Positions 20,806 to 29,059 of a stretch of DNA of 64,000 bases are shown piece after piece. A model generated the notes under the pieces. It did not search any database, was not told where the DNA came from, and saw only the letters and a list, made by a program, of their open reading frames with translations. This DNA comes from Pectobacterium wasabiae CFBP 3304. Its GTDB lineage: Bacteria > Pseudomonadota > Gammaproteobacteria > Enterobacterales > Enterobacteriaceae. The number at the start of each line of letters is the position of its first letter. Position 1 is the stretch's first letter. Where the stretch lies: contig NZ_CP015750.1 of the NCBI RefSeq assembly GCF_001742185.1, positions 4,979,229 through 5,043,228 on the forward strand. Reading direction: 5' to 3'. The position numbers and the translations under genes were made by a program.

Positions 20806-21010
20806 AATAGTTACTTTATCAACAGTGAATGAAGAACGTCTGAAGAAAAAAGCGGTATCAGTAAATCTATCAGGTTTGCAGAACTGGAACTTACTTCAGT
20901 ATTTCTTCATTTTGGGCTCATGAGAACTTCAGGGTAAGCATTCAAACTGAGCGTTCTGGCGTTTAAAACCGCTTGTATCGTAGTCAGTTGAACCCACAAG
21001 GATTTCCTTA

Positions 21011-21847
21011 ATGAGAACGATCGAACTGAGTCATAAGTTCCTCCATTCACTCTCGGGGCGTACCCTGGGAAAATTGTTGTCAGGATTTGTCCTAGCATTA
21101 CTGGCAACCCCAATACTGGCATCAGAACAGAAACAGGGCAACGAGTTGACCCTAGGAGGAGGAGTGGAGGTTGCGCCACGTTATTCTGGTTCGGATGAAA
21201 ACCGAGTCACGACGGCCCTAGTGATTGATTACTCGATGGTAAATGGTTTCTTCATCAGCTCCACGCGTGGTATCGGTTATGGTAACAACATCGGCAAATT
21301 TGATTACAGCGCTGCGCTAAGTTATCGCGCAGGCCGAAAGGATCGTGACGTGGACAGCGACTCACTCAGCTACGGTAGCGACTACCTGCGCGGTATGGGT
21401 GACGTTAAGGGCTCAGCTATCGGTATGCTTGGCCTAGGATACGAGGTGACCGACTGGCTTAATTTTCAATTGCAGGCTGAGGTACCGGTTTCTCAGCGAA
21501 GCAATGGTGAGGCTCTGCATTTCAGCATTGTCAGCCCGCTTTATATGTCATCGAAAAACTCTGTGACGCTGGCGCTGACCAGTAGTTGGGGAACCAGTAA
21601 GTACATGCAGACTTACTACGGAGTAAGTGCATCACAGTCGGCTGCATCGAGGTTTACTCGATATGATGCCAAGTCTGGTATTTATGCCTACTCACTGAAT
21701 ATGGACTGGACGCACAAGCTTAATCAAGACTGGAGCGTAGTTGCCGCAGCAGGTTTTACGCAGTTGGCTGGTGATGCACGAAACAGTCCAATTGTTCAAC
21801 GAAAAACATCGCCCACTGGCAGCCTGAAGGTGACATATAGCTTCTGA
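21011..21847 (+). CDS. MipA/OmpV-family outer membrane protein
   Basis: Predicted outer-membrane beta-barrel of 278 residues. The signal region is long, with a hydrophobic stretch LLSGFVLALLATPILA and cleavage near residue 38, followed by NELTLGGGVEVAPRYSGSDE, the characteristic MipA/OmpV opening. Alternating strands continue to a terminal GSLKVTYSF, with the C-terminal aromatic residue used for barrel assembly. MipA relatives are linked to scaffolding of murein enzymes and to stress or antibiotic response. It is divergent from the two-component genes; similar pairings are common and I infer control by that system. Confidence 0.83.
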   Translation: MRTIELSHKFLHSLSGRTLGKLLSGFVLALLATPILASEQKQGNELTLGGGVEVAPRYSGSDENRVTTALVIDYSMVNGFFISSTRGIGYGNNIGKFDYSAALSYRAGRKDRDVDSDSLSYGSDYLRGMGDVKGSAIGMLGLGYEVTDWLNFQLQAEVPVSQRSNGEALHFSIVSPLYMSSKNSVTLALTSSWGTSKYMQTYYGVSASQSAASRFTRYDAKSGIYAYSLNMDWTHKLNQDWSVVAAAGFTQLAGDARNSPIVQRKTSPTGSLKVTYSF

Positions 21848-22021
21848 TCGTTGTTCGACGTGTGCTTCTCGGTAGCCTAAGGCTATGCACTGTCAATAAA
21901 TATAATATTTGCCCCGCCCCAATTCAGATGATGGGGCGCGACTCAACTCACCACATCGCCTCAATTATGCCATGTCACTCAGCGCTATGTTATTAACTAT
22001 GCTTAATTGGAGGAGCAACAA

Positions 22022-22063
22022 ATGAATTTAAAACTGACTGGGAAAGCGGCTCTAGTAACTCGA
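22022..22063 (+). pseudogene. 5' stub of a short-chain dehydrogenase gene
   Basis: A strong GGAGGA ribosome site followed by MNLKLTGKAALVT, the usual opening of an SDR oxidoreductase up to the start of its Rossmann glycine motif, after which the match stops. This looks like a truncation scar marking the right edge of the two-component/MipA cargo. Confidence 0.4.
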
Positions 22064-22314
22064 GTCCAAACCAGAATTAATTTTAGCATTTACGAAAAAC
22101 CAGTTGCGAACTTTGAGTGCTGGATTAGTTTAATCTGGTATTTGTTCTTCTTCTTTTTCCCTACAGCCAGACATGGTCCGGAAAAGCCGTCTGAGGTGCT
22201 TATCATTCAATAAAATTCAGACATCATCACGTTATATGCTCCCGCACCCTGAAAAAAACTCACTGAACAATTTCGTGATTTTTTGAAAAGCCCAATAAAA
22301 TGATGGGGTTTACC

Positions 22315-23227
22315 ATGTCAAAAAAACAAACATCTCCAAGTACAAACTCTAATTATCCTGACTGGATGACTATAAGCGAAGCAGTTGAAATGACAAATAA
22401 AAAAGGGCTAGGAATTAAAAAAAAATGACATTTACAGACATGCATTACATGATAGCATTCGTCTTTCCATTTACTTTCAATCACCAATAGTATTACGAAA
22501 AATCCAAAGATCAAACAACAAAGTAAAACTTAGGGAATCAGAACCTTCATTAATTAATCGCTTATGTTTTTTTGATAAAACAACCTTCATCAACGAGTAT
22601 AATTTTATTGTTAGCACTAACGGTGCATATATAACACCCACACAGAGAATTATTGACACCTCATTAATTGGGCATGAACATGTTCTAATACAGAAATTGC
22701 TTGCCCATTCACTTAAAATCCCTCTACCAGTAACAGGAGCCATAGAATTTAATCATGGCATAACAGTAATCTTACAGGGTGAAACATTTCAACTATTCGA
22801 AAGGGTAACATGGAAGAAAAGGATAAAACAACAAATCATGAAACTCCCTAAAAATATTGCACAAGATGTACACAAAGAAATATTCTCTCAGAGAATAAAC
22901 TGTTACTTGGAAAAAGAGTATTTTCCTGCTTATGTTCTACCTCGTGATGCCTGTTTTGTCATTAGAAAATCTGAACTTGATAAATTAATTTACATCGTGA
23001 CCAAGAACAAAATGGACCCATTATCTTCAACACGAATATCGACACCGCTATCTCGACTTTTCTGGCTTGCCTGTAAAAACAATGAAGCTATCAGCCCATT
23101 AATCAGGCAACCTTATAAGCTTCTGTCCATCTTTGAAAAATGGGCATCAGACGAAGGCATGACCGACCGATTCAGCGGCGATACGTTAAAGACGGCGCTT
23201 GAACGTGGTTCACCGACGTCCGTTTAG
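22315..23227 (+). pseudogene. element-borne hypothetical protein, frameshifted in an A run
   Basis: I do not know the function. Frame 1 from ATG 22315 reads MSKKQTSP..PDWMTISEAVEMTNKKGLGIKKK and stops at 22426. With one A fewer in the nine-A run (22417-22425) the frame continues KKNDIYRHALHDSIRLSIYFQSP and runs on uninterrupted to 23227, giving a ~303-residue protein. The joined N-terminus looks like a small helix-turn-helix module used by proteins of enterobacterial integrative elements. It may be decay, a homopolymer error or a slippery site. An internal start at 22697 would give a 176-residue product. Confidence 0.6.
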
Positions 23228-23267
23228 GCCCCTAATTAAAATGACATTACACGCTTCAATCTAAAAA

Positions 23268-23301
23268 CCCGTATTAAGGATTGTGGTGTCCGTAATACGG
23301 G
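23268..23301 (+). terminator. hairpin after the 22.3-23.2 kb gene
   Basis: 9-bp arms (23268-23276, 23293-23301) with a 16-base loop, 40 bases after the stop at 23227 and upstream of the alpA-like gene. Confidence 0.55.
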
Positions 23302-23380
23302 CTCTTCAACTTTTACTCCGTTCCTCACTGTGTTTTTTTGTCATCTCCGGGCATATCCCATTTCTGCACTGGAGGTATTT

Positions 23381-23575
23381 ATGACATCGCATCAGTTATT
23401 ACGTCTGAAACAAGTGGAAGTAAAAACCGGCCTGAAACGCTCGCAAATCTACCTGTACATGAAAGAAGGCACCTTTCCCTCTTCAATAAAGATTGGGCCT
23501 GCCAGCGTAGCCTGGCTCGAATCTGAGATTGATGAGTGGATCAACCTAAAATTAGCTAATCGCTTAACGCGCTAA
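23381..23575 (+). CDS. AlpA-family excisionase-like regulator
   Basis: Small DNA-binding protein, 64 residues from Met 23381, preceded by GGAGG. It is a MerR-like helix-turn-helix: LLRLKQVEVKTGLKRSQIYLYMKEGTFPSSIKIG followed by WLESEIDEWI, which is the AlpA pattern. In P4-like islands such proteins activate integrase expression or act as directionality factors for excision. It leads a short operon with the next two genes. The frame is open upstream to 23330, but that extension lacks a ribosome site. Confidence 0.88.
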   Translation: MTSHQLLRLKQVEVKTGLKRSQIYLYMKEGTFPSSIKIGPASVAWLESEIDEWINLKLANRLTR

Positions 23576-23591
23576 AGGGAGATAACGCATC

Positions 23592-24176
23592 ATGTTTCCC
23601 TCACTGAATTATGCAGTATTAACAAACGCCCTTGCCGCGCTCAAGGAAGGTAATTTTCGTTATTGTGAAACGTTAGGATTCACATTCGACGAATTGAATG
23701 CCCTCAATCAGCTATCCCTCGACGAACTGTTTATCGTCAGCCGGGCATCGACACAGTTTATGTCGATCACTGTCCGTCACGACGTTCTACAACAGATCCT
23801 GACGCTGTCCCACCAAGAAGCGCAACGCCAGCAGCAGATAAATCGCGCCGTCAGATTGGGAGGATCTATTGCACTCCTTAATCATTTTTTTGGCCTCACC
23901 TCGAATGAAGTCTGCGCTCGTCGCCGATTGCTGAATGTCACCATCCCTTATGGCCGAACACCTATTCCAGATGAAGACATTGATGCAGAAATTTGGCTGT
24001 CATGGAAAAAGAACCGCTCTGAAAACCTTGATACACCTGACGCACTGGAAGCAATGATGCTGGTTACTGAATCCTTATCTTCTAGGGAAAAGGGGCCTTC
24101 CCTGACCGCCGTCTGGAACCGTATCACCGGTTGTGAGAAAGAAACACTGAACAGGAGGACATCGCATGCCAGATGA
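23592..24176 (+). CDS. DUF2857-type integrative-element protein
   Basis: 194-residue protein resembling the DUF2857/STY4526-like proteins found in enterobacterial conjugative islands. AALKEGNFRYCETLGFTFDELNAL and AVRLGGSIALLNHFFGLTSNEVCARRRLL are the recognisable parts; the second looks like a helix-turn-helix. A regulatory role is inferred. A good AGGGAGA ribosome site precedes the start. It overlaps the next gene by 11 bases. Confidence 0.7.
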   Translation: MFPSLNYAVLTNALAALKEGNFRYCETLGFTFDELNALNQLSLDELFIVSRASTQFMSITVRHDVLQQILTLSHQEAQRQQQINRAVRLGGSIALLNHFFGLTSNEVCARRRLLNVTIPYGRTPIPDEDIDAEIWLSWKKNRSENLDTPDALEAMMLVTESLSSREKGPSLTAVWNRITGCEKETLNRRTSHAR

Positions 24177-24375
24177 GATCGATCGCGATCAAGAATTTAA
24201 TGAGCAACGTCTGGAAGAGATGATTGAACAAAACCGTTTCAAGCCAGGAACAACGCCCTCATTACATTACTGCCGTTTGTGCGGTGAACTCATTCCCGAG
24301 AAGCGGAGAGAAACCCTGCCGGGCGTGACAACCTGTACGGAATGCCAAACCATACTTGAGCGTCGTCAACGCTGA
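24166..24375 (+). CDS. TraR/DksA-type C4 zinc-finger protein
   Basis: 69-residue protein with a four-cysteine zinc finger, CRLCGELIP and TCTECQ, as in TraR and the C-terminus of DksA. Plasmid TraR binds RNA polymerase through its secondary channel and mimics DksA with ppGpp, shifting host transcription. The acidic N-terminus (DEIDRDQEFNEQ) fits the channel tip. It overlaps the DUF2857 gene, so it is translationally coupled, and it is the last gene before the helicase cargo. Confidence 0.82.
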   Translation: MPDEIDRDQEFNEQRLEEMIEQNRFKPGTTPSLHYCRLCGELIPEKRRETLPGVTTCTECQTILERRQR

Positions 24376-24389
24376 TAATATGCAAGGAT

Positions 24390-24419
24390 ACGCGCAGAGA
24401 GACGCTCTTCTTTGCGCGT
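24390..24419 (+). terminator. hairpin after the dksA/traR-like gene
   Basis: Stem ACGCGCA / TGCGCGT with an inner GAGAG/CTCTT extension, 14 bases after the stop codon and followed by TTCTTCATT. Probable terminator of the alpA-DUF2857-traR operon. The rest of the 24376-24708 gap contains no gene that I can support. Confidence 0.6.
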
Positions 24420-24673
24420 TCTTCATTATACGAGCAAACACCATCCGTATTATAAGTAGTGAAATGTTGAACAGAAAACCATCACTTTTATTGTTCCTTA
24501 TCCAGCTTGGTCCAGACTTGCTCTGGAAAATCTCTATGTTAGAACACGATTAAATCGGATAACCAGCAACGAGCGAGAGTCGGATTAATTTTTCTTGATC
24601 TACCTAAAGAATATTATTCTGCCATCAAGAGATTAAATAACAGAACCCATCTATAATAAACCAATTTTATACA

Positions 24674-24701
24674 TATCAGGAAGGTGTTACCCTTCCTGAT
24701 A
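24674..24701 (-). terminator. hairpin downstream of the helicase-nuclease gene
   Basis: Perfect 11-bp arms (24674-24684, 24691-24701) with a 6-base loop, 8 bases beyond the stop of the minus-strand helicase gene. Confidence 0.6.
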
Positions 24702-24708
24702 AAAACAC

Positions 24709-27216
24709 TTAACTTTTGTTGAAGTTTTCCAAGTAATTATGAACTAATTCTTTCATGCGAACTTTAGATGTCATCAATAACTGAGAGGCTAAATTGGGCA
24801 ACTCCTCTTTTTGAAGTTGACTTTGGCTAATTTCCTTAATTATTTTGGAAGCATCAGTTCTTAATTCCTTTATCTTCGCCATTGTAAGTACAAAACTATC
24901 CGTGGCATAAGCATTATGAGTTGCCTTATCATCATGCTGAACTGAAACGCGTAATATATTATATTCCCTTCCATAATTAGCTATGAACCATAGCTCAGCG
25001 ATCAAAAGTTGACCATGTTCTTTTTTATTTAGAGGATTCCTCTCCTTTTTTCCACTTTTCGCTTCGATAAGATAGGCAGTTTTATCATGAGTAATCCACA
25101 TGACATCCGGACCATCACCATTATTATCGAATCTTTCTGAGCTAAAACCCAAATATTTTCCTAGGTTGCACAAAGACTCTTCAAATTGATTGGAAGATGC
25201 ATTCTCGTGTAAAAAGGAGGTATTACTTTCGAACTCTCTATATACACCCAGCCTTGCCCTATATCCGTCAAATAAGGAGGATATAGATTTACTTTGCTCA
25301 TCTGGGATATTCATTTTTATATAAGGCGGTTTTACTTGAGGTCTCTGCAAGTGAATATTGCACGCAAAAGCCTCTTTTTGTAAATCAGCGGATAACTCTT
25401 CCTGCCCCCAATGATGAGATATTTTCGCAGCTAACTGCAATAACCATCCCTTAGATTTTTGGTCAACTATTTTGTTACTTGTAAACTCCCTTATTCTGGC
25501 AATTGCTTTTTCTGAGTGACCATTCAACCATAATTCTAAAGATTTCCTCTCGGTCAATGAGTATTCTAAATCTGAATTATTTGTATGATTTTTATCGACA
25601 CTTTCAGCTAAAGTTTCTGCATGATATTCGACCCATTCCTCATCACGATTCAGACTTTTTCTCATCGTTTCCGCTAATTCTTTTGCTGATGATATTTCTT
25701 TACTGACAGTATTCCCCATATCTATCTGCGCACGAGTTGCATTTGTCAAAAGGCTAAAGTTACTTTCTCGCGCGATCCATGACGACAATGCTTTACCTGC
25801 CATAATAATAATACAATAATCGCCGCTACCTCTTGCCCCTCTACCGATACCTTGCTCGATTCTTTGGGCAAGCAATTGATTAATAGCAGCACCTCCAGCT
25901 AAAGCCATAGCCCTGTAATTGTCGTAATCAGAGGTACCTTTAGGTAACTCATCCATTACAACTAGTCGACATGCTTCTCCTGGTAAATCAATACCATCAT
26001 ATCTATTAATTAATGTTAAAGGTCTATCACTGGTTCCATTGATTAACTCTTTGATAAATGTATCAACTTCACCATTGTTCTTGGGTATCTTTGATACATC
26101 TCTCCATTTCTCCGCCTGAAGAGTTGAAGGTGTCAATATTAAAACCCTTTTCTTATTCTCTGAAAGCCAGATTACAAGTTTTTTAATTGTATCATCAATA
26201 TTAAATTGAAATGGCATTAACTCAGGGATTAATATCATCCTTTCGCTAATTCCAGCCAGTGAATTTGATTTTAATTGGTTACTTAAGGAATTAATTGATA
26301 TATTAAAGGTTCTAACTAACTCGCTATCATCTGCTATAGTTGCAGACATGTATATTCTGCGTTGTGCATTTTGGAATGAAGGGAAAAGATGAATTAAAGG
26401 TAAAACAGGGGTAATAGTAAACCCTTTCTTCGTTAAGATAGCATGACAGTATGAAAGATAATCGCTTATAAGTGGCCAAGACATTGAGTCTCCAGTCAAA
26501 CTTCGCACTATTTGCCTTACTTCCTCTTTTCTCAGATTCCAAGCCCAATATGGGATTTCTAATATACTATTACTCTCACCTGACATTATAGAGTCAAATG
26601 TTCCCTCTTTTTCAAGAGCAACAAAATCTGCTCTAAACAAAGAGCTTATTTCTTCAAAAACGATCCTATCTTTTTTTGATGATACTTCAAAAGTAAAACA
26701 CTCTCTTACAACAGAGAACGATGAATGGGCATCGTCTAATATTATAGTACCTGTTTCAATTAATTCTTTCCCATCTCCCAGAACTCCAAACTTACTTCTT
26801 CCATTGAATAAAGCGCTGTATGTTGCGACCATTATAGCTTTGCTGTTTATAAAATCTTCATGCAATGCTGTTCCAGGAATATAACTTACAGTTTGTATTC
26901 CTATATCCTTCGCTTTTTCTCTAGTTTGAGATACAAGGTTTTTGTTAGGGGCAAGATACAATACGGGGCCTTTCTTCTCATTCAAAGAAGACTGAGCCAT
27001 TAGGAGACCGACTAAGGTTTTACCTCCACCAGTGTGGAGTTTAAATATTATATCCTTTTGATTCCTAATATTAAACCAATTTTCAAGCACATCAGATTGG
27101 CTTGAATAAAGATCGTTCATACCTGCTGGTTTAGGAAGTCTTCTGAAAATCTCTAACGGTTCTATAGGTGCGGGTTTTCTTTGGTTATCTCTTAACTTTC
27201 CGAAATCAACCATCAT
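24709..27216 (-). CDS. DEAH-type helicase with C-terminal PD-(D/E)XK nuclease motif
   Basis: 835-residue superfamily 2 helicase. Motif I is HTGGGKT (residues 61-67), Ia is LYLAPNKNLVSQT, motif II is the variant LDDAH (160-164), III is YMSATIADDSE, and VI is QRIEQGIGRGARG. After a helical stretch, the C-terminus has GPDVMW (Asp near 704) and YLIEAKSGK (near 716), which fits the D...ExK core of a PD-(D/E)XK nuclease. A helicase joined to a nuclease suggests attack on foreign DNA. It lies alone, against the direction of the conjugation genes, in a typical cargo position. It is AT-rich compared with its neighbours. I cannot assign it to a named defence system. Confidence 0.72.
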   Translation of the reverse strand: MMVDFGKLRDNQRKPAPIEPLEIFRRLPKPAGMNDLYSSQSDVLENWFNIRNQKDIIFKLHTGGGKTLVGLLMAQSSLNEKKGPVLYLAPNKNLVSQTREKAKDIGIQTVSYIPGTALHEDFINSKAIMVATYSALFNGRSKFGVLGDGKELIETGTIILDDAHSSFSVVRECFTFEVSSKKDRIVFEEISSLFRADFVALEKEGTFDSIMSGESNSILEIPYWAWNLRKEEVRQIVRSLTGDSMSWPLISDYLSYCHAILTKKGFTITPVLPLIHLFPSFQNAQRRIYMSATIADDSELVRTFNISINSLSNQLKSNSLAGISERMILIPELMPFQFNIDDTIKKLVIWLSENKKRVLILTPSTLQAEKWRDVSKIPKNNGEVDTFIKELINGTSDRPLTLINRYDGIDLPGEACRLVVMDELPKGTSDYDNYRAMALAGGAAINQLLAQRIEQGIGRGARGSGDYCIIIMAGKALSSWIARESNFSLLTNATRAQIDMGNTVSKEISSAKELAETMRKSLNRDEEWVEYHAETLAESVDKNHTNNSDLEYSLTERKSLELWLNGHSEKAIARIREFTSNKIVDQKSKGWLLQLAAKISHHWGQEELSADLQKEAFACNIHLQRPQVKPPYIKMNIPDEQSKSISSLFDGYRARLGVYREFESNTSFLHENASSNQFEESLCNLGKYLGFSSERFDNNGDGPDVMWITHDKTAYLIEAKSGKKERNPLNKKEHGQLLIAELWFIANYGREYNILRVSVQHDDKATHNAYATDSFVLTMAKIKELRTDASKIIKEISQSQLQKEELPNLASQLLMTSKVRMKELVHNYLENFNKS

Positions 27217-27805
27217 ATTCTCCTTATATAGATAAATATATACAGTTATGATAACGCTTTATTATAACCACTAAAATTAAAAGCAAGTACTTTTATCTGC
27301 CCACCTCCGAATATAAAAATTTAAAGTCAGTGGTTATCTTCCCATATGAAATATCGATTTCATAATTATGCGGGATTCCTGCACTCCGTATACTGATGTG
27401 AATCTCAAAGCTGATAGTATCGTTAGGTCTCTTCTGAAAAATTTTGCCATTCATATCAGATATGAACCAAAACTGTAAAAGTACCAGCTATAGGCAAGCT
27501 AACATAACAATCAATTCTAATTATTATCACGCTATTCATTTTCTCTCTCATTTCAATTTTGATTTGATCATTTCCCGCCTGTCGCTGGTATCGCATGCTA
27601 ATCACGCCACCTTCTACTGGCGAGCTTTATGGACGTTTATTCGTCCGGGACGAGTATTGCTCTTTAAAAAGATGAGTCGGGCTGTCACACAACCACAATT
27701 CAGGGTGCCGCTGAATGTTCTCGCTGACCCGTTGAAACCGGAATGCAGAATCGGGATGTGATCGATTGAGTTAATTCATCATAACTTTCTATTAAAGGAA
27801 ATAGA
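27217..27805. other. intergenic region upstream of the secretion operon
   Basis: 589 bp between the divergent helicase gene and the start of the virB region. It should hold the promoters of both. Open frames in it (such as 27444-27761) have no ribosome site or recognisable motif. No other feature seen. Confidence 0.4.
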
Positions 27806-28027
27806 ATGAGAAAACCTGCCTATCACGTATTTGTCACGCAAGAAAGCCAACCCGATGCCAGCAGAGAGAAAAACACCTACTGGACAAAGGTCGGCGTAGC
27901 GTTCGCTCATAACGGAAAACCTGGACTGAACATCGTACTTATACCCGGCATTGCTGTCTCCGGTAAGCTGGTGCTCCTTGAACCGAAAGACGATAGCGAC
28001 GCACCGCAAGCCGCTCAGCACGATTAG
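27806..28027 (+). CDS. small conserved-looking protein upstream of virB1
   Basis: 73-residue protein of unknown function with a good AAGGAA ribosome site. The sequence AYHVFVTQESQP..YWTKVGVAFAHNGKPGLNIVLIPGIAVSGKLVLLEP looks like a small beta-rich fold, as seen in short proteins that open the conjugation operons of enterobacterial integrative elements. It is codirectional with virB1, 79 bases upstream. No catalytic motif is visible. Confidence 0.6.
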   Translation: MRKPAYHVFVTQESQPDASREKNTYWTKVGVAFAHNGKPGLNIVLIPGIAVSGKLVLLEPKDDSDAPQAAQHD

Positions 28028-28106
28028 CACTCCCCCCTCACGCACCTTTTCCCCTGCCACCGACAGCCGATAGCTGCGTGTGGCTCGACTTGTTACCGAG
28101 GCAACC

Positions 28107-28772
28107 ATGCTTTCCCCCACTGCCTTTCTGGCGGCGGCCATGCAGTGTGCCGTCACTGTTCACCCCTCCACCGCGTTTGATGTGGCTAAAGTGGAATCCA
28201 GCTTTAATCCTTATGCCGTCGCTGAAATTGTGCCAAAGAAGGAGAGAATACCCGGCAGCGTAGGTGTCATTTCTCACCAGCCCACCAGCAAACAAACTGC
28301 CATCAACATCATCAAGCAGGTAGTCGCAAAAGGTCGCCGCTATTCGGTCGGGCTGATGCAAATCACCAGTACCAACTTTCGCCATTACGGCGTAACAGCA
28401 CATGACTTGTTAGACCCCTGCACTAATCTGTCTGTTTTTGAGCGAATACTCACCGACTGCTACCAACGCGGTGGCACGCTGAAAAGAGCACTCAGTTGCT
28501 ACTATTCCGGCAATTTCGATACGGGTCAGTTGCCAGAATCCGCCTTTAACCAAACCAGTTATATCCAGCGTATTGGCTATGCGGTCCCGTCAACGCGGGA
28601 AGATCTCAAGCGTAGTACCACCAGCCAATCCACCCCAGAGATTCATTACCCGACCACCGTCCTACGCGGTGAACTTACCGATATAGCCACACCTGTTTTG
28701 ACCCCCTTGCACTATCCCGACGCCATCATTCGCGGCGATGTATCCCTACCTGTATTTAATGAGGAGAAATGA
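28107..28772 (+). CDS. virB1: VirB1-like lytic transglycosylase
   Basis: Periplasmic murein hydrolase that opens the cell wall for assembly of the type IV secretion channel; about 221 residues. The SLT domain has the catalytic Glu in KVESSFNPYAV (about residue 27), then RRYSVGLMQITSTNFRHYG and ALSCYYSGNF. I prefer the ATG at 28107 (MLSPTAFLAAAMQCA), which matches VirB1 N-termini and has GAGG upstream, to a GTG at 28080. No strong signal peptide, as in several VirB1 proteins of this class. The C-terminal ~60 residues are low complexity. It overlaps virB2. Confidence 0.87.
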   Translation: MLSPTAFLAAAMQCAVTVHPSTAFDVAKVESSFNPYAVAEIVPKKERIPGSVGVISHQPTSKQTAINIIKQVVAKGRRYSVGLMQITSTNFRHYGVTAHDLLDPCTNLSVFERILTDCYQRGGTLKRALSCYYSGNFDTGQLPESAFNQTSYIQRIGYAVPSTREDLKRSTTSQSTPEIHYPTTVLRGELTDIATPVLTPLHYPDAIIRGDVSLPVFNEEK

Positions 28773-29050
28773 CGATGCAAAAACGTAAATACTGGCCTGC
28801 GTTTTCTTCCCTGTTGATATCGACACAGACACTGGCAGCAGGGAGCGGGTTTAATAAAGCCAACGATACGCTGAGTAATACGTCCAGTGGTTTGCTTGGG
28901 TTGGCCGCCGTCACGATCACGCTGGCTACCATGTGGGTGGGTTACAAGGTACTGTTTGACGGTAAAAGCCTGCATGACATGCGCAACGTCATTATCGGAG
29001 CCATCCTGATTGTCGGCGCATCGGGCTTTGGTGCCTATTGGGCATCCTAG
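28769..29050 (+). CDS. virB2: VirB2-like pilin
   Basis: Major pilin precursor, 93 residues. A signal peptide ends STQTLA, followed by a short region and two hydrophobic segments (GLLGLAAVTITLATMWVGY and VIIGAILIVGASGFGAYW) joined by a small polar loop, the standard VirB2 plan. It overlaps the virB1 stop codon by 4 bases (ATGA). Confidence 0.85.
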   Translation: MTMQKRKYWPAFSSLLISTQTLAAGSGFNKANDTLSNTSSGLLGLAAVTITLATMWVGYKVLFDGKSLHDMRNVIIGAILIVGASGFGAYWAS

Positions 29051-29059
29051 GGGGAGCCG

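Noticed and set aside
27444..27761. 105-codon open frame upstream of the secretion operon
   Set aside because: No ribosome site and no recognisable protein pattern; it is left as part of the intergenic region.
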